A stretch of DNA of 64,000 nucleotides, from NCBI GenBank assembly GCA_905250115.1, contig CAJNOI010000128.1, positions 210,064 through 274,063 of the forward strand. The letters run 5' to 3'. The notes under the pieces were generated by a model that was not told where the DNA came from, ran no database searches, and saw only the letters and a program-made list of their open reading frames with translations. A program made the position numbers and the translations under genes. Below are positions 1 through 10,758 of the stretch, piece after piece; within the stretch, counting starts at the first letter, position 1; the number at the start of each line of letters is the position of its first letter. The DNA comes from Adineta steineri. Taxonomy: Eukaryota > Rotifera > Eurotatoria > Adinetida > Adinetidae.

Positions 1-27
1 GGTCCCACCCCTGGAAAAATACTGGTC

Positions 28-427
28 CCTGGAAAGTAGAGACCTACACGGAGTCATTTTCGGAGTCAAGTAAATTTTATGTCAAGAATTCCACTTTAAC
101 GTTAAAGACTGTTTAAGTTCATAGTTTTGTTGTCCGATATTTTCTCTACAAAATTATGTATTTTGAAAGATAGGTCGATGCTTTGTCGACCTTCACCAAG
201 ACAAAAGAGAAGTCGTTGTTATGTTCGACTCCGCTTATTTCTGTATTTTATTTCGGTTTGTGAGACTCCCTAAGACATCTGCCGATCCTTCAAAATACAT
301 AATTTTGTAGAGAAAATGTCGGACAACAAAACTATGAGCTTAAATAATCTGTAACGTTAAAGTTGGACTATTGACATGGAGTTTATCTGACTTCGAAAAT
401 GACTCCGTGTAGGTCTCTACTGGAAGG
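28..427. repeat. Long inverted repeat (foldback element)
   Basis: Two arms of about 150 bp, roughly 28-182 and 275-427, are reverse complements with only scattered mismatches around a spacer of about 90 bp. Matching landmarks are GTAGAGACCTACACGGAGTC near 35 and its complement near 400-418, and TTTGTTGTCCGA near 125-137 with its complement near 318-332. The spacer begins with a small palindrome at 172-190. No reading frame of substance crosses it. It looks like a foldback-type mobile element or a template for a long hairpin RNA; no target-site duplication was identified. Confidence 0.8.
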
Positions 428-1531
428 CCGTACGAGTTTATCAAATGTTGCAAGCCAAAAAACAGTTCTTCTACACGGTTATCCCCCTCCTAAAACAGTT
501 GATCTCCCCTACAGAAAATCTTTTTTGGGTGCGTGTCTGGATAGCTCGTTAGCTTTTTCCAGTTATTATAAACGAAGGTTTAGCACTAGCTAATATTCAC
601 GCGATGACGGCCATATAAAATAAAGTAGAATGAACATAAGAAATATAAATCACCGTGTCTTGACGTTTGATTATTTTAAATTCTTATGATAAAATTTAGT
701 AAATATTCCTTATCTATGGTACATATTCTTCAACCTATTTTAACTCTTAGTTCGATTCGTAAGATATACTGGAGATTATAAAATAACATAACTTTCGTAT
801 CTCCCACATCATGTTAAGGTAATCAGAGATCTGAAGTATTGAAAAAAGTAGTTTTTCTTTACCTATTTAAGAACGACAATCGATACTTTAATTTTCTTAT
901 GATATTTCTATCAAATTTGAGAATTTTCAATTCAATAGATCTTAGTCAGAAATAAAAGCTACATATAGATTGATTATCCCACGTTGAATTCTTTTTTTTT
1001 CGTGAAACTCATCAATCAAGTCCATGTAGATCTCGTAGCATACTATCGATTAGGAGAATACTTATTTTGACGTATATACGAGATCTATTCCATACATTTT
1101 GAACTAAACATAAACTTTTATTAAATATTTAGGACAACAATTAATATAGAAGATAAAGAAATTCCATTGACAACGACAAATAAACGTAATATCCCTATCT
1201 ATTAAATATTATAGTTAATTATTAATATTTAGATTCCATAATTGATACTTCAGCTGCATTATTTAATTTATTTGGTGAATTAAAAAGGTAAATTCAATTA
1301 ATAGATTATTTCATGCATTGAAAATATCTTTTCTAGTAAACTTGGTATAACTTTAACACATCGTCCTCGTTCATCATCCGTATTTTTTCTATATTTATGT
1401 GCCGTCCATTTGTTAACTGTATATTTATTATTTATTCGTCATTGTTAATCAATTTTAAATTTAAATGAATCTCTTTTATTTCTGTATTAAATAAAATCTT
1501 AATAATCTATTCTCATCGATTATTTTTTTTT
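428..1531. other. Intergenic AT-rich stretch
   Basis: No convincing coding region, RNA gene or repeat was seen on either strand. The short open frame at 399-593 runs out of the inverted repeat and shows no recognisable domain. The stretch presumably holds the promoter of the macrodomain gene that follows. Confidence 0.5.
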
Positions 1532-1547
1532 AGATTAAAATAAAACT

Positions 1548-1979
1548 ATGCCATTAGTCTTTCAAGAAATTGATGGTGATCTATTTTCAGTTGCATCCAA
1601 TGTATCACTTGCACATTGTGTTTCACAAGATATGAGTATGTCTAAAGGTATAGCAACATTATTTCGTAATAAATTCGGTCAAATCAATGAACTTAAAAAC
1701 CAAAATGTATCCGTCGGTGGTTGTGCATATATAACTTCAAATGATCGACATATTTTTTATTTAGTAACAAAAGAAAAATATTTTTATAAACCAACAATGA
1801 AAACATTAGAATCAAGTTTACGTACAATGAGAGATTTATGTATTAAAAATAATATTCATCATTTAGCAATGCCTCGTATTGGTTGTGGATTAGATAAACT
1901 TAATTGGGATCAAGTATCAAGACTTATTCAACATATATTCGAAGAAGATGATATTGAAATTACGATTTATACTATTTAA
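1548..1979 (+). CDS. OARD1: TARG1/OARD1-type macrodomain ADP-ribose hydrolase
   Basis: A single-exon protein of 143 residues that is macrodomain over its whole length, close to the roughly 150 residues of human OARD1/TARG1. The family removes ADP-ribose from acidic side chains of modified proteins and deacetylates O-acetyl-ADP-ribose. Visible motifs are the early GDLFS strand (residues 10-14), LAHCVSQD (21-28), the GIA loop (34-36), VTK with Lys75 at the position of the catalytic lysine, and MPRIGCGLDKL (108-118) with Asp116 at the position of the catalytic aspartate. Both catalytic positions are kept, so it should be active. The start is the first ATG; a poly-T tract ending in AG lies at 1523-1533, only 14 bases before it, which suggests a splice or trans-splice acceptor. 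It has no intron, unlike most neighbours. Confidence 0.93.
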   Translation: MPLVFQEIDGDLFSVASNVSLAHCVSQDMSMSKGIATLFRNKFGQINELKNQNVSVGGCAYITSNDRHIFYLVTKEKYFYKPTMKTLESSLRTMRDLCIKNNIHHLAMPRIGCGLDKLNWDQVSRLIQHIFEEDDIEITIYTI

Positions 1980-3646
1980 TTATGAAAATATTTTTTTATG
2001 CAAGAAAGCAGATTTTTTATTTCTATTTAAAATAAAAGAATGAAATTCTTATGCTCAGATTTTTTTTATATATCAATCAGACTAATATACTATTACGTAT
2101 GTTCTCTCTCTTTCTCAATTTTTTTTTCATTTCATCTATTGTTCACTAGATTCGCATTGTTAACATATTAAAAAAAACATTTTTTCTGTCAATGAAATAA
2201 GCGGCGATAAGATGACTAGAGAGAGAGAGAGGGGAAAAAAAGGAACATAATGTTCATGATTTCATTATCACTACATGTTGCCATACTAGCAGCGGTAACT
2301 TGTTCACAATGTGATAATAGACATATAATAGCAAAAAGTGAACGTGTGATACATGATGTTAGTTAGATGAAAGGTGCATACCACAAGAGAGTATTCATAA
2401 AGCACGTGTATATATATATATATATTCTTATTATATCGCGTGTTGATATAAAATTCAAATCTCAATTAATTTATTCAAAAACAAGATGGGACAAATTAAG
2501 CTGCTGCTAGTAGAATAATCTATTCCAATAAATCACAGCAGGACTAAGATTATTTCGTTCATTACAAAAAAAAAAGTATTCTCTCATATGAAATCGACCT
2601 TATTCAGTTTTTAAATAATAGATTGGTTAAAGTTTAAAAATACAATATTCTTGAACTAATTTTAATTAAATATCCAATCATGTCTTGCTTAGAAAACAAA
2701 ACATACCAATTGATATTGGCTTTTCTTAACGATAGCAAAATGAATAATCATCGTATCAATCAGTTATACTTCATATAGACCGTAACCATGCCTATGTCTC
2801 AGAGTGACTATCAGAAAATTCACCTGATGACAAGATGTCTGATATCCATGATGACATAATATGATGACTACGATAGCATTCATCATTTGTTTATAGAATG
2901 ATAATTCTTCAAAAAACGATAATGAACAATATTGTTTGTTGAGCGTTAAGAAAAGTATATACACACAACTTGATTTTTCTTCGATCTTCAATTCCGTCTA
3001 TATATATCTACGAATTGATGTTGATGATAGATGAAAGTAAATCACAGAAATAAAAGCTGATAATGGAATAGAAAAGAATTGAAATGCATAATAACACCTT
3101 CGAAATTATTCATTGAATACTGACAAGTTACCAATTGAAATTCAGACGTTTCCTTATTTCTTGTATATTATATAGACATAGCATATTTTGTTAACAGAAG
3201 TTCTTTCCAATGTTATTCACACATGATATAGAGATATAGGTATTGCTCTTTTATTTTTGTGTTACATTTTTCTATTTCACTTATTTAGTAATGAATGAAT
3301 TCGACTTAAATAAGTGGATATAATTATCACTTTAAATCAAAGTTTCAAACGATAACCTGCTGTGCTTGATGTATAATATAGAATTTTAGATTTTCTTTTT
3401 TTTTTCTCTTTTCCATATTGATGTATCAAATACGAAGAAAAGAAGACAAATTCTTTTTTTTTTTTTTCTTTATTTTTTCATTGGTTCAAATGTGTCATTG
3501 GTTACTTTCTTTCTCTTCTCTTCCAGTCTCTCCCTTTTCTAAATAGACATATTATTCCTTTTTTTTTAAACTTCCGTTCATTATTGTTCATCTTTTTCGC
3601 TTAGTCGATTAGCACCTGTCGCATAGAGAGCGTGAACAGCACCACT
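1980..3646. other. Intergenic region before the T-box gene
   Basis: Contains poly-T tracts, a GA-rich run near 2219-2234 and a TA microsatellite near 2409-2425. The open frame at 2764-2991 on the minus strand has no recognisable domain and is not supported. The region upstream of 3647 should hold the promoter and 5' UTR of the T-box gene. Confidence 0.5.
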
Positions 3647-5858
3647 ATGCTAACGCCACTTGCTACGAAAGAAGATGATGAAACTAAAATCTCCTCAGAA
3701 TATTATTCTACACATTATACTCCACAACGACATCATTACTATTATCATCCAGTTCCATTTAATGATGATTCAAATAATCTTCATCATCCTCATACACCAA
3801 ATCTTTATGATCCAACACAATATTGTACACTTTCTCCTGGATATTCTCATCCACAAACAACTGTACGTATTAATGAAGATGATTCAAATAATCAAGTATC
3901 GTCAGGTGTTTACATGCCTGTCTATCATCATCATCATCATCATCGTCATCATTATTCACCTGAAGAAATTTTATTTTCACAAAAATCATCCGATCAACAA
4001 CCAATATCAATGTATGATTATAATTTATCACCAATTCCAACAATACCATCAAATCAAATGTTTCATCAACATTCAAATTATGTTCAAACACCTGCAGAAC
4101 AAACAGCTTGCAGTACCAGTAATGTTGGAGATTATTTAACACCTTACGTAAGATAATATTTTCTTTTAGTGCCATTATAATCTACAAAAAACAGTTTTCT
4201 CTTACGAAGATACATTGAAAAAAGCTTGTATCAGTGGTGGATCTAGCTATTCGGCGAACCGGCGACTGCTACCTCCTCGAAAATAGATATTTCGACAGAT
4301 AGGACACTATAGGTTTCTCTTCTAAAAAATAATACTACTTTCTACTTTTTTTTTATAAACCGCCACCCCCTCATGTAAATTCTGGATCCGGCCCTAGCTT
4401 GTATAGCAGTGGCGGATTTAGAGGGAGCGATGGGGACGATCGTCTCTCTCCCTCAGAAAATTTTTTTGACTTTTACAGCAAAATAGGTTCACACTACTTC
4501 GATTGGGCTCAAAAAATAGTTTTTAGCCAAAATCGCCCCCCCCCCCCAGGTTTTCCCCCTCCCAAAAAAAAACCCCCCCCCCCCTCCCAAAATCCTAAAT
4601 CCGCCGCTGTTGTATAGTCAGTTCTATTAATTAAGTAAAATAGAACTACTACTAGTATTAGTTATAAGAAAATAGATAGAAATTTTATACATTTGACTTT
4701 GTCGTATAATTTATTAAATATGAAAATTTTCTTATCGAGAATATAGGGTCAAGTACAACTCGTTTGCTATAAAGTTTTGTATTTAATTTTAGTCGCCTTT
4801 GAATGGAGCTTGTCGATCTGATTCAATCATTGTTGAATTAGTCAATCGACCATTATGGTTAAGATTTGCTCCACATACACTTGAAAATATCATAACAAAA
4901 AGTATGTATCATGTTATTGAATTTTGTTTTTTTCTAAATGATTTTAAATAAATTTTTTATAGCTGGTCGTCGTATGTTTCCAACACTTGAATATAAAGTT
5001 TATGGTTTAAAACCTGAAGCAACATATAATATGTATGTTGATATGATTTTAATTGATGTTAATCATTGGAAATTTAATTCTGGTAAATGGGTTCCATCTG
5101 GACAAGCTGAACAATGTCAAAAAACAAGTAAAAAAAATTGTTTTTAAATTTCCTTGAAATATTAAAGATTGATTTATTTTAGATCATGTTTATTTACATC
5201 CGGATTCACCGAATAGTGGTGCACATTGGATGAGAAATGACAAAATATCATTTTCAAAATTAAAATTAACTAATAATAAACAATTACCAACAAGTCATCC
5301 ACAAAATCAAGTAAGAAATTTTATAATAATAATATAAATTTAAAAATTCGTTTTTTTTGTTTCATTAGATGACACTTATTCTTAATTCAATGCATAAATA
5401 TATGCCACGTTTAAATATTGTTGAAGTAAGTAGTCGATCATCAGATCCAACATCATCAAATAAATCGAATTCAGCACCAAAACATACATTTACATTTCCT
5501 GAAACACAATTTATTGCAGTTACAGCTTATCAAAATACTGATGTAAGTTTTTACTTTCTCTTTCTCTCATCATAAATTCATTTTTTGCTGAACAGGTAAC
5601 TCAACTTAAAATTGATAACAATCCATTTGCTAAAGGCTTTCGAGACAGTTCTGATAATCGGTATGTTTATCAAATTTTTTCTTTTAAATTAATTTGAAAA
5701 AAAAATCTTTTTTTTCTTCATAAAGAAATACATATCATTCATATTCCTATGGATCTCCATCATCACCGTATGGTACTGGAAATACTACAACACTCGATTA
5801 TTATGGTAATACTGCATATGAACATCATCAACCATATAAAAAGAAACGACACAATTAA
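3647..5858 (+). CDS. T-box transcription factor, Tbr1/Eomes/Tbx21-like
   Basis: Seven exons: 3647-4147, 4793-4901, 4963-5127, 5183-5310, 5369-5542, 5596-5660 and 5726-5858, all GT-AG and in frame, giving 424 residues. The ATG at 3647 is chosen; the frame is open from a GTG 15 bases earlier. The N-terminal 170 residues are His/Tyr/Pro-rich, with a run of six His. The T-box spans about residues 178-380: [67 protein letters not shown], then FAKGFRD. The NHW, LKLTNNK and AYQNTD wording is closest to the Tbr1/Eomes/Tbx21 subfamily. The tail after the T-box is only about 44 residues and ends in a KKKR basic cluster, much shorter than in vertebrate Tbr1 or Eomes. Expected role: sequence-specific nuclear DNA-binding regulator of development. 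Intron 1 holds two MITEs. Confidence 0.92.
4232..4396. mobile_element. hAT-like MITE, 165 bp, in T-box intron 1
   Basis: Starts CAGTGGTGGATCTAG and ends with the imperfect complement CTGGATCCGGCCCTA; 10 of 15 terminal positions match. It is flanked by the exact 8-bp duplication GCTTGTAT at 4224-4231 and 4397-4404. An 8-bp target duplication with CAG-type ends is the hallmark of the hAT superfamily. There is no coding capacity, so it is non-autonomous. Confidence 0.82.
4407..4609. mobile_element. hAT-like MITE, 203 bp, abutting the previous one
   Basis: Terminal inverted repeats CAGTGGCGGATTTAG and CTAAATCCGCCGCTG match in 14 of 15 positions. The exact 8-bp target duplication TTGTATAG lies at 4399-4406 and 4610-4617. 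The left duplication overlaps the right duplication of the preceding element by six bases, so this copy landed on the very edge of the earlier insertion. The interior carries two long C tracts near 4537-4585. The open frame running across it is a by-product of the element. Confidence 0.88.
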
Positions 5859-6004
5859 ACTTCGATTTGCATTCATCATTTCTCACTACCTCTTCCCCCT
5901 CCGTTTGTATGTGTGTGTTTATTGATGTTTTTTTTCTTCTTCTTGAATAAAAATATTTTCGTAAATCGATATGATGTTTTAGAAGATAGAATAAAAAGAA
6001 TATA

Positions 6005-6306
6005 CTCTCTTTCTCGTAGAGAAGAGTCCAGTGAACATAAATTGTTTGTTTGCTTGCCTGTGTGTCCGCAAGGTCAAAAAACCATCGAAGATCAATTTTT
6101 CAGAAAAGACATTTCTAGAGGTATTTCGATGTGGGTACTTCGAATCTGAGGCCTACTGCGTCACCACGATGAGGGGGTGGGTGAGAGGTCAAAAAACATC
6201 GAAAGCCAATTTTTCGAAAAAAACATTTGTTTTTTCTAGTAAATGTGAAGAAAATGCATTTCTACGAGAAATAGCTAAGCGAGTCCTCGGACGAGCGTTA
6301 CTTGTT
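6005..6306 (+). repeat. Interspersed repeat family R1, copy A
   Basis: Begins with TCTCTTTCTCGTAGAGAAGAG-like sequence, continues through a CAAGGTCAAAAAACCATCGA block and ends TTTCTACGAGAAATAGCTAA followed by GCGAGTCCTCGGACGAGCG. The end contains a complement of the start (TCTACGAGAAAGAG type). Four more copies occur at 8715-9080, 10318-10758, 13341-13686 and 48281-48799. Open frames within it (5913-6309) are not treated as genes. Confidence 0.8.
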
Positions 6307-6978
6307 TAACTAATCGAAAAATTAATATCTAAGGCTAATATTACATAATATTATCGAAAAAAATAAGAAATACTCCCTATATGCTATTTTGTTCAACTTG
6401 TATGAAAAGGTTCTTTATACATTTGCGTGTTATATTTGACAAGGCTATATTATAAGATAGTACCATAATGGTTAATATCTTTCATCAATTTAGTAAAAGG
6501 AAACATGAGTTCATATTCTAAGCATTTGCTCAAGCGTTATCATATATCGATAATTACTGAATGGTAACAGCAATGAGGAACTTATCATATCTATTGAATA
6601 ACTTGATTTGTATAGAAAATCTAGTTTTTGCTAGCTTGAATCGGATATAGATACATATAAGAAGACATTCAAAATCTTCTTTCATCAACTTAATTAATTA
6701 GAATTAAACTTTTTTTTCCCCTAAATATATGCCGTTTATATTGTTATGTAGACTATCAAGATAGCATCATGTCATATGACAGTAAATCGGTTTTCTTTCT
6801 TCCTGTTCGATTATGTTGATTCCTTTTTTTTTTTGTAATATCTACATATGCAAGCAAACTGCCTATCCCAATAGTAGTACTTCGTCCTTGTATATGTGTA
6901 TGTATAAATAAGACATATATAGATAGGTCATAAAAGCGCAAAGAGAAAAAGATAGAACGATATATACACATACTCATC

Positions 6979-7495
6979 ATGTTGCCATCAGCTCCACCAC
7001 TACCCGATTGTCTATTGAAATCATCATATTCTACAAATTATCAAACAATGTCTCGTCCAATTTATAAAAAAGATGATCCAGAGTAAGAAAAATTTCATTC
7101 AATTTATTTTTGAAATAATATGAATTAGATATGGTCGACCACCGAAAGGTAGTCGAACAGAACAACGAGGTCTTGCTGCTCAAGCTCATATTCAACAAGA
7201 AGTTAAATATTTATGTGAAATTATCAAAAATATGGGAGAAAAAGACAATAATTCATCAACATATACAATAACATTTAAACAATTATTTGATGTATGTTAA
7301 AAGATATTTTAATTAATAAAAATCTTCTTTTTTTTTCTCAATTAGTTTTATACAAATATTTCAAATAAACTCGTTGGTATTCTACTTCGAGCACGAAAAC
7401 ATGGTTATATTCATTTTTCAGAAGAATATGAAGTTTTATTTCAAGGCAAACATGATAATGTAAAAATTACTCTTGTTCATATGCCATCAAATTAA
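6979..7495 (+). CDS. Costars/ABRA-type actin-dynamics protein
   Basis: Three exons, 6979-7082, 7129-7291 and 7346-7495, giving 138 residues. The C-terminal 100 residues form a Costars domain, known from ABRACL and from the C-terminus of the muscle Rho-activating protein ABRA/STARS, where it supports actin assembly and SRF signalling. Visible signatures are YGRPPKGSRTEQRG at the exon 1-2 junction, EVKYLCEIIKNMG, the FKQLFDFYTNIS helix, KLVGILLRARKHGYI and a final FQGKHDNVKITL. The YGRP..GS.TEQRG stretch is typical of ABRA proteins rather than the minimal ABRACL, but the long N-terminus of vertebrate ABRA is absent; only about 36 residues precede the domain. The first ATG at 6979 is used; a second in-frame ATG lies 23 codons on. 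Confidence 0.85.
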
Positions 7496-7711
7496 AAACA
7501 AAACAGATAATATATTTCATCGGATAATTCAGGATTTAATTTTCTTTTTTTTCTATGTTGATAAATGTAAATTTCTTAATATTATTGTAAGAAATAAGAA
7601 TATTTTACTAGATTATTCATATATTTTTCTCAAACACTCTGAATGATAATCTCAAATCGCTGGATATTATATTTCGATCTAATATACATTACTCGATCTT
7701 AAACTTATGAA

Positions 7712-7924
7712 CAGGGGTAGCTCGACCAAGGAAGGGGTGTAACACCCAACCCCCAATCTTTCGACATTTCTATTTTTTGCTTAAAAATTCAGTGAATCTT
7801 CTTAGGTTTTATATCAAAGATAATGCTACCCCCCCCCCCCCCCAAATCGCGAAATTCATCTTTTTACTCTAAAACAATTTGCTACGCCCCTCCCCCCGAT
7901 GTTGGTTGCCTCGAGCCACTCCTG
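7712..7924. mobile_element. hAT-like MITE, 213 bp
   Basis: Ends are CAGGGGTAGCTCGACC and, on the other strand, CAGGAGTGGCTCGAGG; the CAGGGGTGGCTCGA pattern is typical of hAT elements. The exact 8-bp target duplication CTTATGAA lies at 7704-7711 and 7925-7932. The interior carries a C15 tract and blocks also seen, in opposite orientation, in the element at 36700-36886. Non-coding. Confidence 0.88.
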
Positions 7925-7932
7925 CTTATGAA

Positions 7933-8714
7933 TATCATTCCTACAGGACAAATGAAATGGATATTGTATAGATTAAAATCTCGGTTTTAATAAATTGTTC
8001 GTAGTATACTTAAACTGCTGTTAGACTTTATAAAAAGTTAAGTATGATGTAGATATGTTTAGCTAGAACTGTATTAATCTATTTTTTTTTCTCTAAGAAT
8101 GAAACGAGGTTGTACAAAATCCATGTGATTAAATTTATTCTATTCTTTCCTATTACTTCAATATCGTTTATAATATCGATAATAATATGAATCAACACTC
8201 CATTAAACATTGACATAAGCAACTCACATGTGTTTGTTGTTTTTTTCTTCTTTCCTTTTCAGTCGCTTAGGATAAAAAAAGAACAAAACTGTTCTACCAA
8301 TATTGGAAGTATATTATATACGATTTCTCTCATGTCCTTTTATGATATACAATGTGTAGGCACTACTTATTTATTTATCTTAAGCGCATTTTTTCTCTAT
8401 AATCATAGACATATACTCATGTAAATAGTAAGTAGTAAAACAAAATTTTTTTTTGAAAATATCCTATTGATTTGAGATTGCAAGTAACAACATATATGAA
8501 ACTAACTCTATACTGTAAATTTTTTTGAAATTCTAGAAATGACTTGGGATATATTCAATCGATTTTTAAATTTTATGATTCACTAGTTGATTTCCGCGAA
8601 TCTATGAATTCAAATTTGTTTCCCAGCAAAAAAACTGTAGATTGAAAATCGCTAGTGCTTTTCAAGTACTTGGAATATGTTCGTTGAATTTGTATAGGCA
8701 TTTCTTCAACAAAA
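7933..8714. other. Intergenic AT-rich stretch
   Basis: No gene or RNA could be supported. The open frame at 8230-8424 is hydrophobic and AT-driven, without a domain. Confidence 0.45.
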
Positions 8715-9080
8715 AACGCTCATCTACAGACTCGCTCAGCTCTTTCTCGTAGAAATCGCGTTACTAAACAACCATCAAGCTATTGATTTATATAATTAAA
8801 AAAAACAGAAGTCAGATTTGAATTCTTCGACACCGATTACCCTTCAGTCAACCCATATAAAAAGAACTTTTATTGTAAAAAATTGCTCCGAAATTTTTTT
8901 AAAAAAACTAACACCAGATTCGAGTTCCTTGATTCCAATTCCTCCTCGGTAAACTCTTACAGAAAAAAAAATTCCTTTCATATCTTTACCTAATTTTTGG
9001 ACGAACCAGTAATGTGCGGACGTACAAGCAAGAAAGCAAACAATTTATTTCTGCTACACTCTTCTCTACGAGAAAGAGAA
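8715..9080 (-). repeat. Interspersed repeat family R1, copy B
   Basis: Reverse-oriented copy: it begins with ACTCGCTCAGCTCTTTCTCG-type sequence and ends CTCTTCTCTACGAGAAAGAG. The middle has diverged, with several ATTCGAATTC-like blocks. It lies directly upstream of the C16orf89 gene. Confidence 0.72.
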
Positions 9081-9208
9081 TATTCTTCAAAACACTCTAT
9101 AACTCATTTTCTAGTTTACAGTGTACGCATAATATTCATTTTTAGTTAAGAAATCTATATATTATGAAAATATAATTTAACAGTGACATATATAACTATC
9201 ATTTTTAG

Positions 9209-10239
9209 ATGTTAATTCTAACTATTTCTATCTTATTTATCTGTACTCCTATTAGTCACACATCTGAATCACGTATCAAATATGGTGGTTATGCTTTAAA
9301 TGCTCTTCAACGTTTATTAAATTTCTTTGAATCTAATGCAGATAATTTAAATCTTGATGGTTTGTATGGTTTACGTATCGCTCAAGGACAATTAAATGCT
9401 CTTGAACAAATATTAGTTTCATCGAAAAATAAACAAATTATTTTGACTGATAAAAATCATATTATTCATTCATTATCAATACAAATTGAACGTATAGCAA
9501 ATATTAGTTTAAATACAATTGCACATGAACAATCTTTATATTTACATCGATTTTCACTTGTTGTTTACCAACCATTTATAATTGAATATCGAATAAGAAA
9601 AATTAATAAGAATTTAATTGAACAAGGCAAAAGAAATGCTAATTTTGATGAGGAAGAATCTGATAAATGTTTTGCTGAATTACTTGGTAAAATTTCTATG
9701 ATTAAATTGTAAAATACTTTTTTAAATATTTTCTAGGTTCAAGCGATCATTTAAATTCGACTAAATGTTTTATAAGTAAATCATGTTGGAAAATGATGAC
9801 ATCTCCATTGAGTAAGAATTACCGTTTAACACATCAATTATTATGGTTTTTAATTGCAAAAAATATAAATTGCATAGATCAAGATATAGCAAATGAAAGA
9901 GTAAATCATTTCGAAGATATGTTTTGTGCTAATATATATGAAGATGCTAAATTAAATTTATTTAATAATATAAATCAAGATTTATTTCTTGAACAAATAT
10001 TACTTTGTTCAATAATTGGTTATGAAGATTTTTTACGTTTTGATTGGTTTAATACAATATTAACATGGCAACATCCTGATTATGATTGTTTTAGTGATGC
10101 ATCAGAAACTATTCGATTTCATCGTCATGAAAAACGACATTTATTAATTGAACAAGAAATGAATCATGCTTGTTTATCACATAAAAGTGGTTTAGCAGCA
10201 GGATTATTAGCTACTTATTCTCGAGCTTTTTTACAATAG
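9209..10239 (+). CDS. C16orf89 / UPF0764 family secreted protein
   Basis: Two exons, 9209-9686 and 9737-10239, giving 326 residues; the 50-bp intron splits a Gly codon. The N-terminus has a hydrophobic signal peptide (residues 1-19, ending near SHTSES), so the product should enter the secretory pathway. Matches to the animal C16orf89 family are ALNALQRLLNFFESN with GLYGLRIAQGQL near the start, KCFAELLG at the exon junction, LTHQLLWFL, FEDMFCANIY, LFLEQILLCSIIGYEDF, FNTILTWQ..DYDCF, and a C-terminal ACLSHKSGLAAGLLATY block. Spaced cysteines suggest disulfides. The molecular function of the family is not established; the human gene is described mainly as thyroid-expressed. The ATG follows directly after a TTTTTAG tract, a possible trans-splice acceptor. 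Confidence 0.85.
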
Positions 10240-10317
10240 AATCGAGAAAAATTTAATCATTGTTACAAAATATTTCTATTTATTCATTAAAATATTTTTT
10301 GATAAAATAACTATATG

Positions 10318-10758
10318 ACAAGTAACGCTCCTCCGAGGACTCGCTTAGCTCTTTCTCGTAGAAATCCATTTTCTTCACATTTACTGAAAAAACAAATAAC
10401 AAACGTGAAAAATCTATTCTTGATGTTTTTTTGACCTTTGAACTCTCATCTCCCACCTCCCTCGACACGGTCACCCAATAGTCCTCAGCCCCGAAGTCCC
10501 CACATCGAAATACCTCTAGAAATGTCTTTTCCAGAAAATCGATTTTCACTGTTTTTTTGACCTTTCACCCACACCCACCCACCCCCCTCACCGTAATCAC
10601 CTAATAGACCTCAGATTCGACGGCCCCGCATCGAAATACCTCTAGAAATGTGTTTTTCTAAAAGTTGATTTTCGATATTTTTTGACCCTGCGGACAGACA
10701 AGCAATCAAGCAATCAGACAATTTATGTTTACTGGACTCTTCTCTACGAGAAAGAGAT
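10318..10758 (-). repeat. Interspersed repeat family R1, copy C with internal duplication
   Basis: Starts ACAAGTAACGCTCCTCCGAG and ends CTCTTCTCTACGAGAAAGAG. The interior holds two tandem units of about 130 bp (roughly 10430-10555 and 10556-10685); both contain a CATCGAAATACCTCTAGAAA block and end in a GTTTTTTTGACC-type tract. It lies just after the C16orf89 stop codon. Open frames on the minus strand here are repeat-derived. Confidence 0.8.

Noticed and set aside
3632-3646. GTG as T-box start
   Set aside because: A normal ATG follows 15 bases later in the same frame; animals rarely start at GTG.
4399-4617. Proline-rich open frame on the plus strand
   Set aside because: It coincides with a MITE and its target duplications; the prolines come from C tracts.
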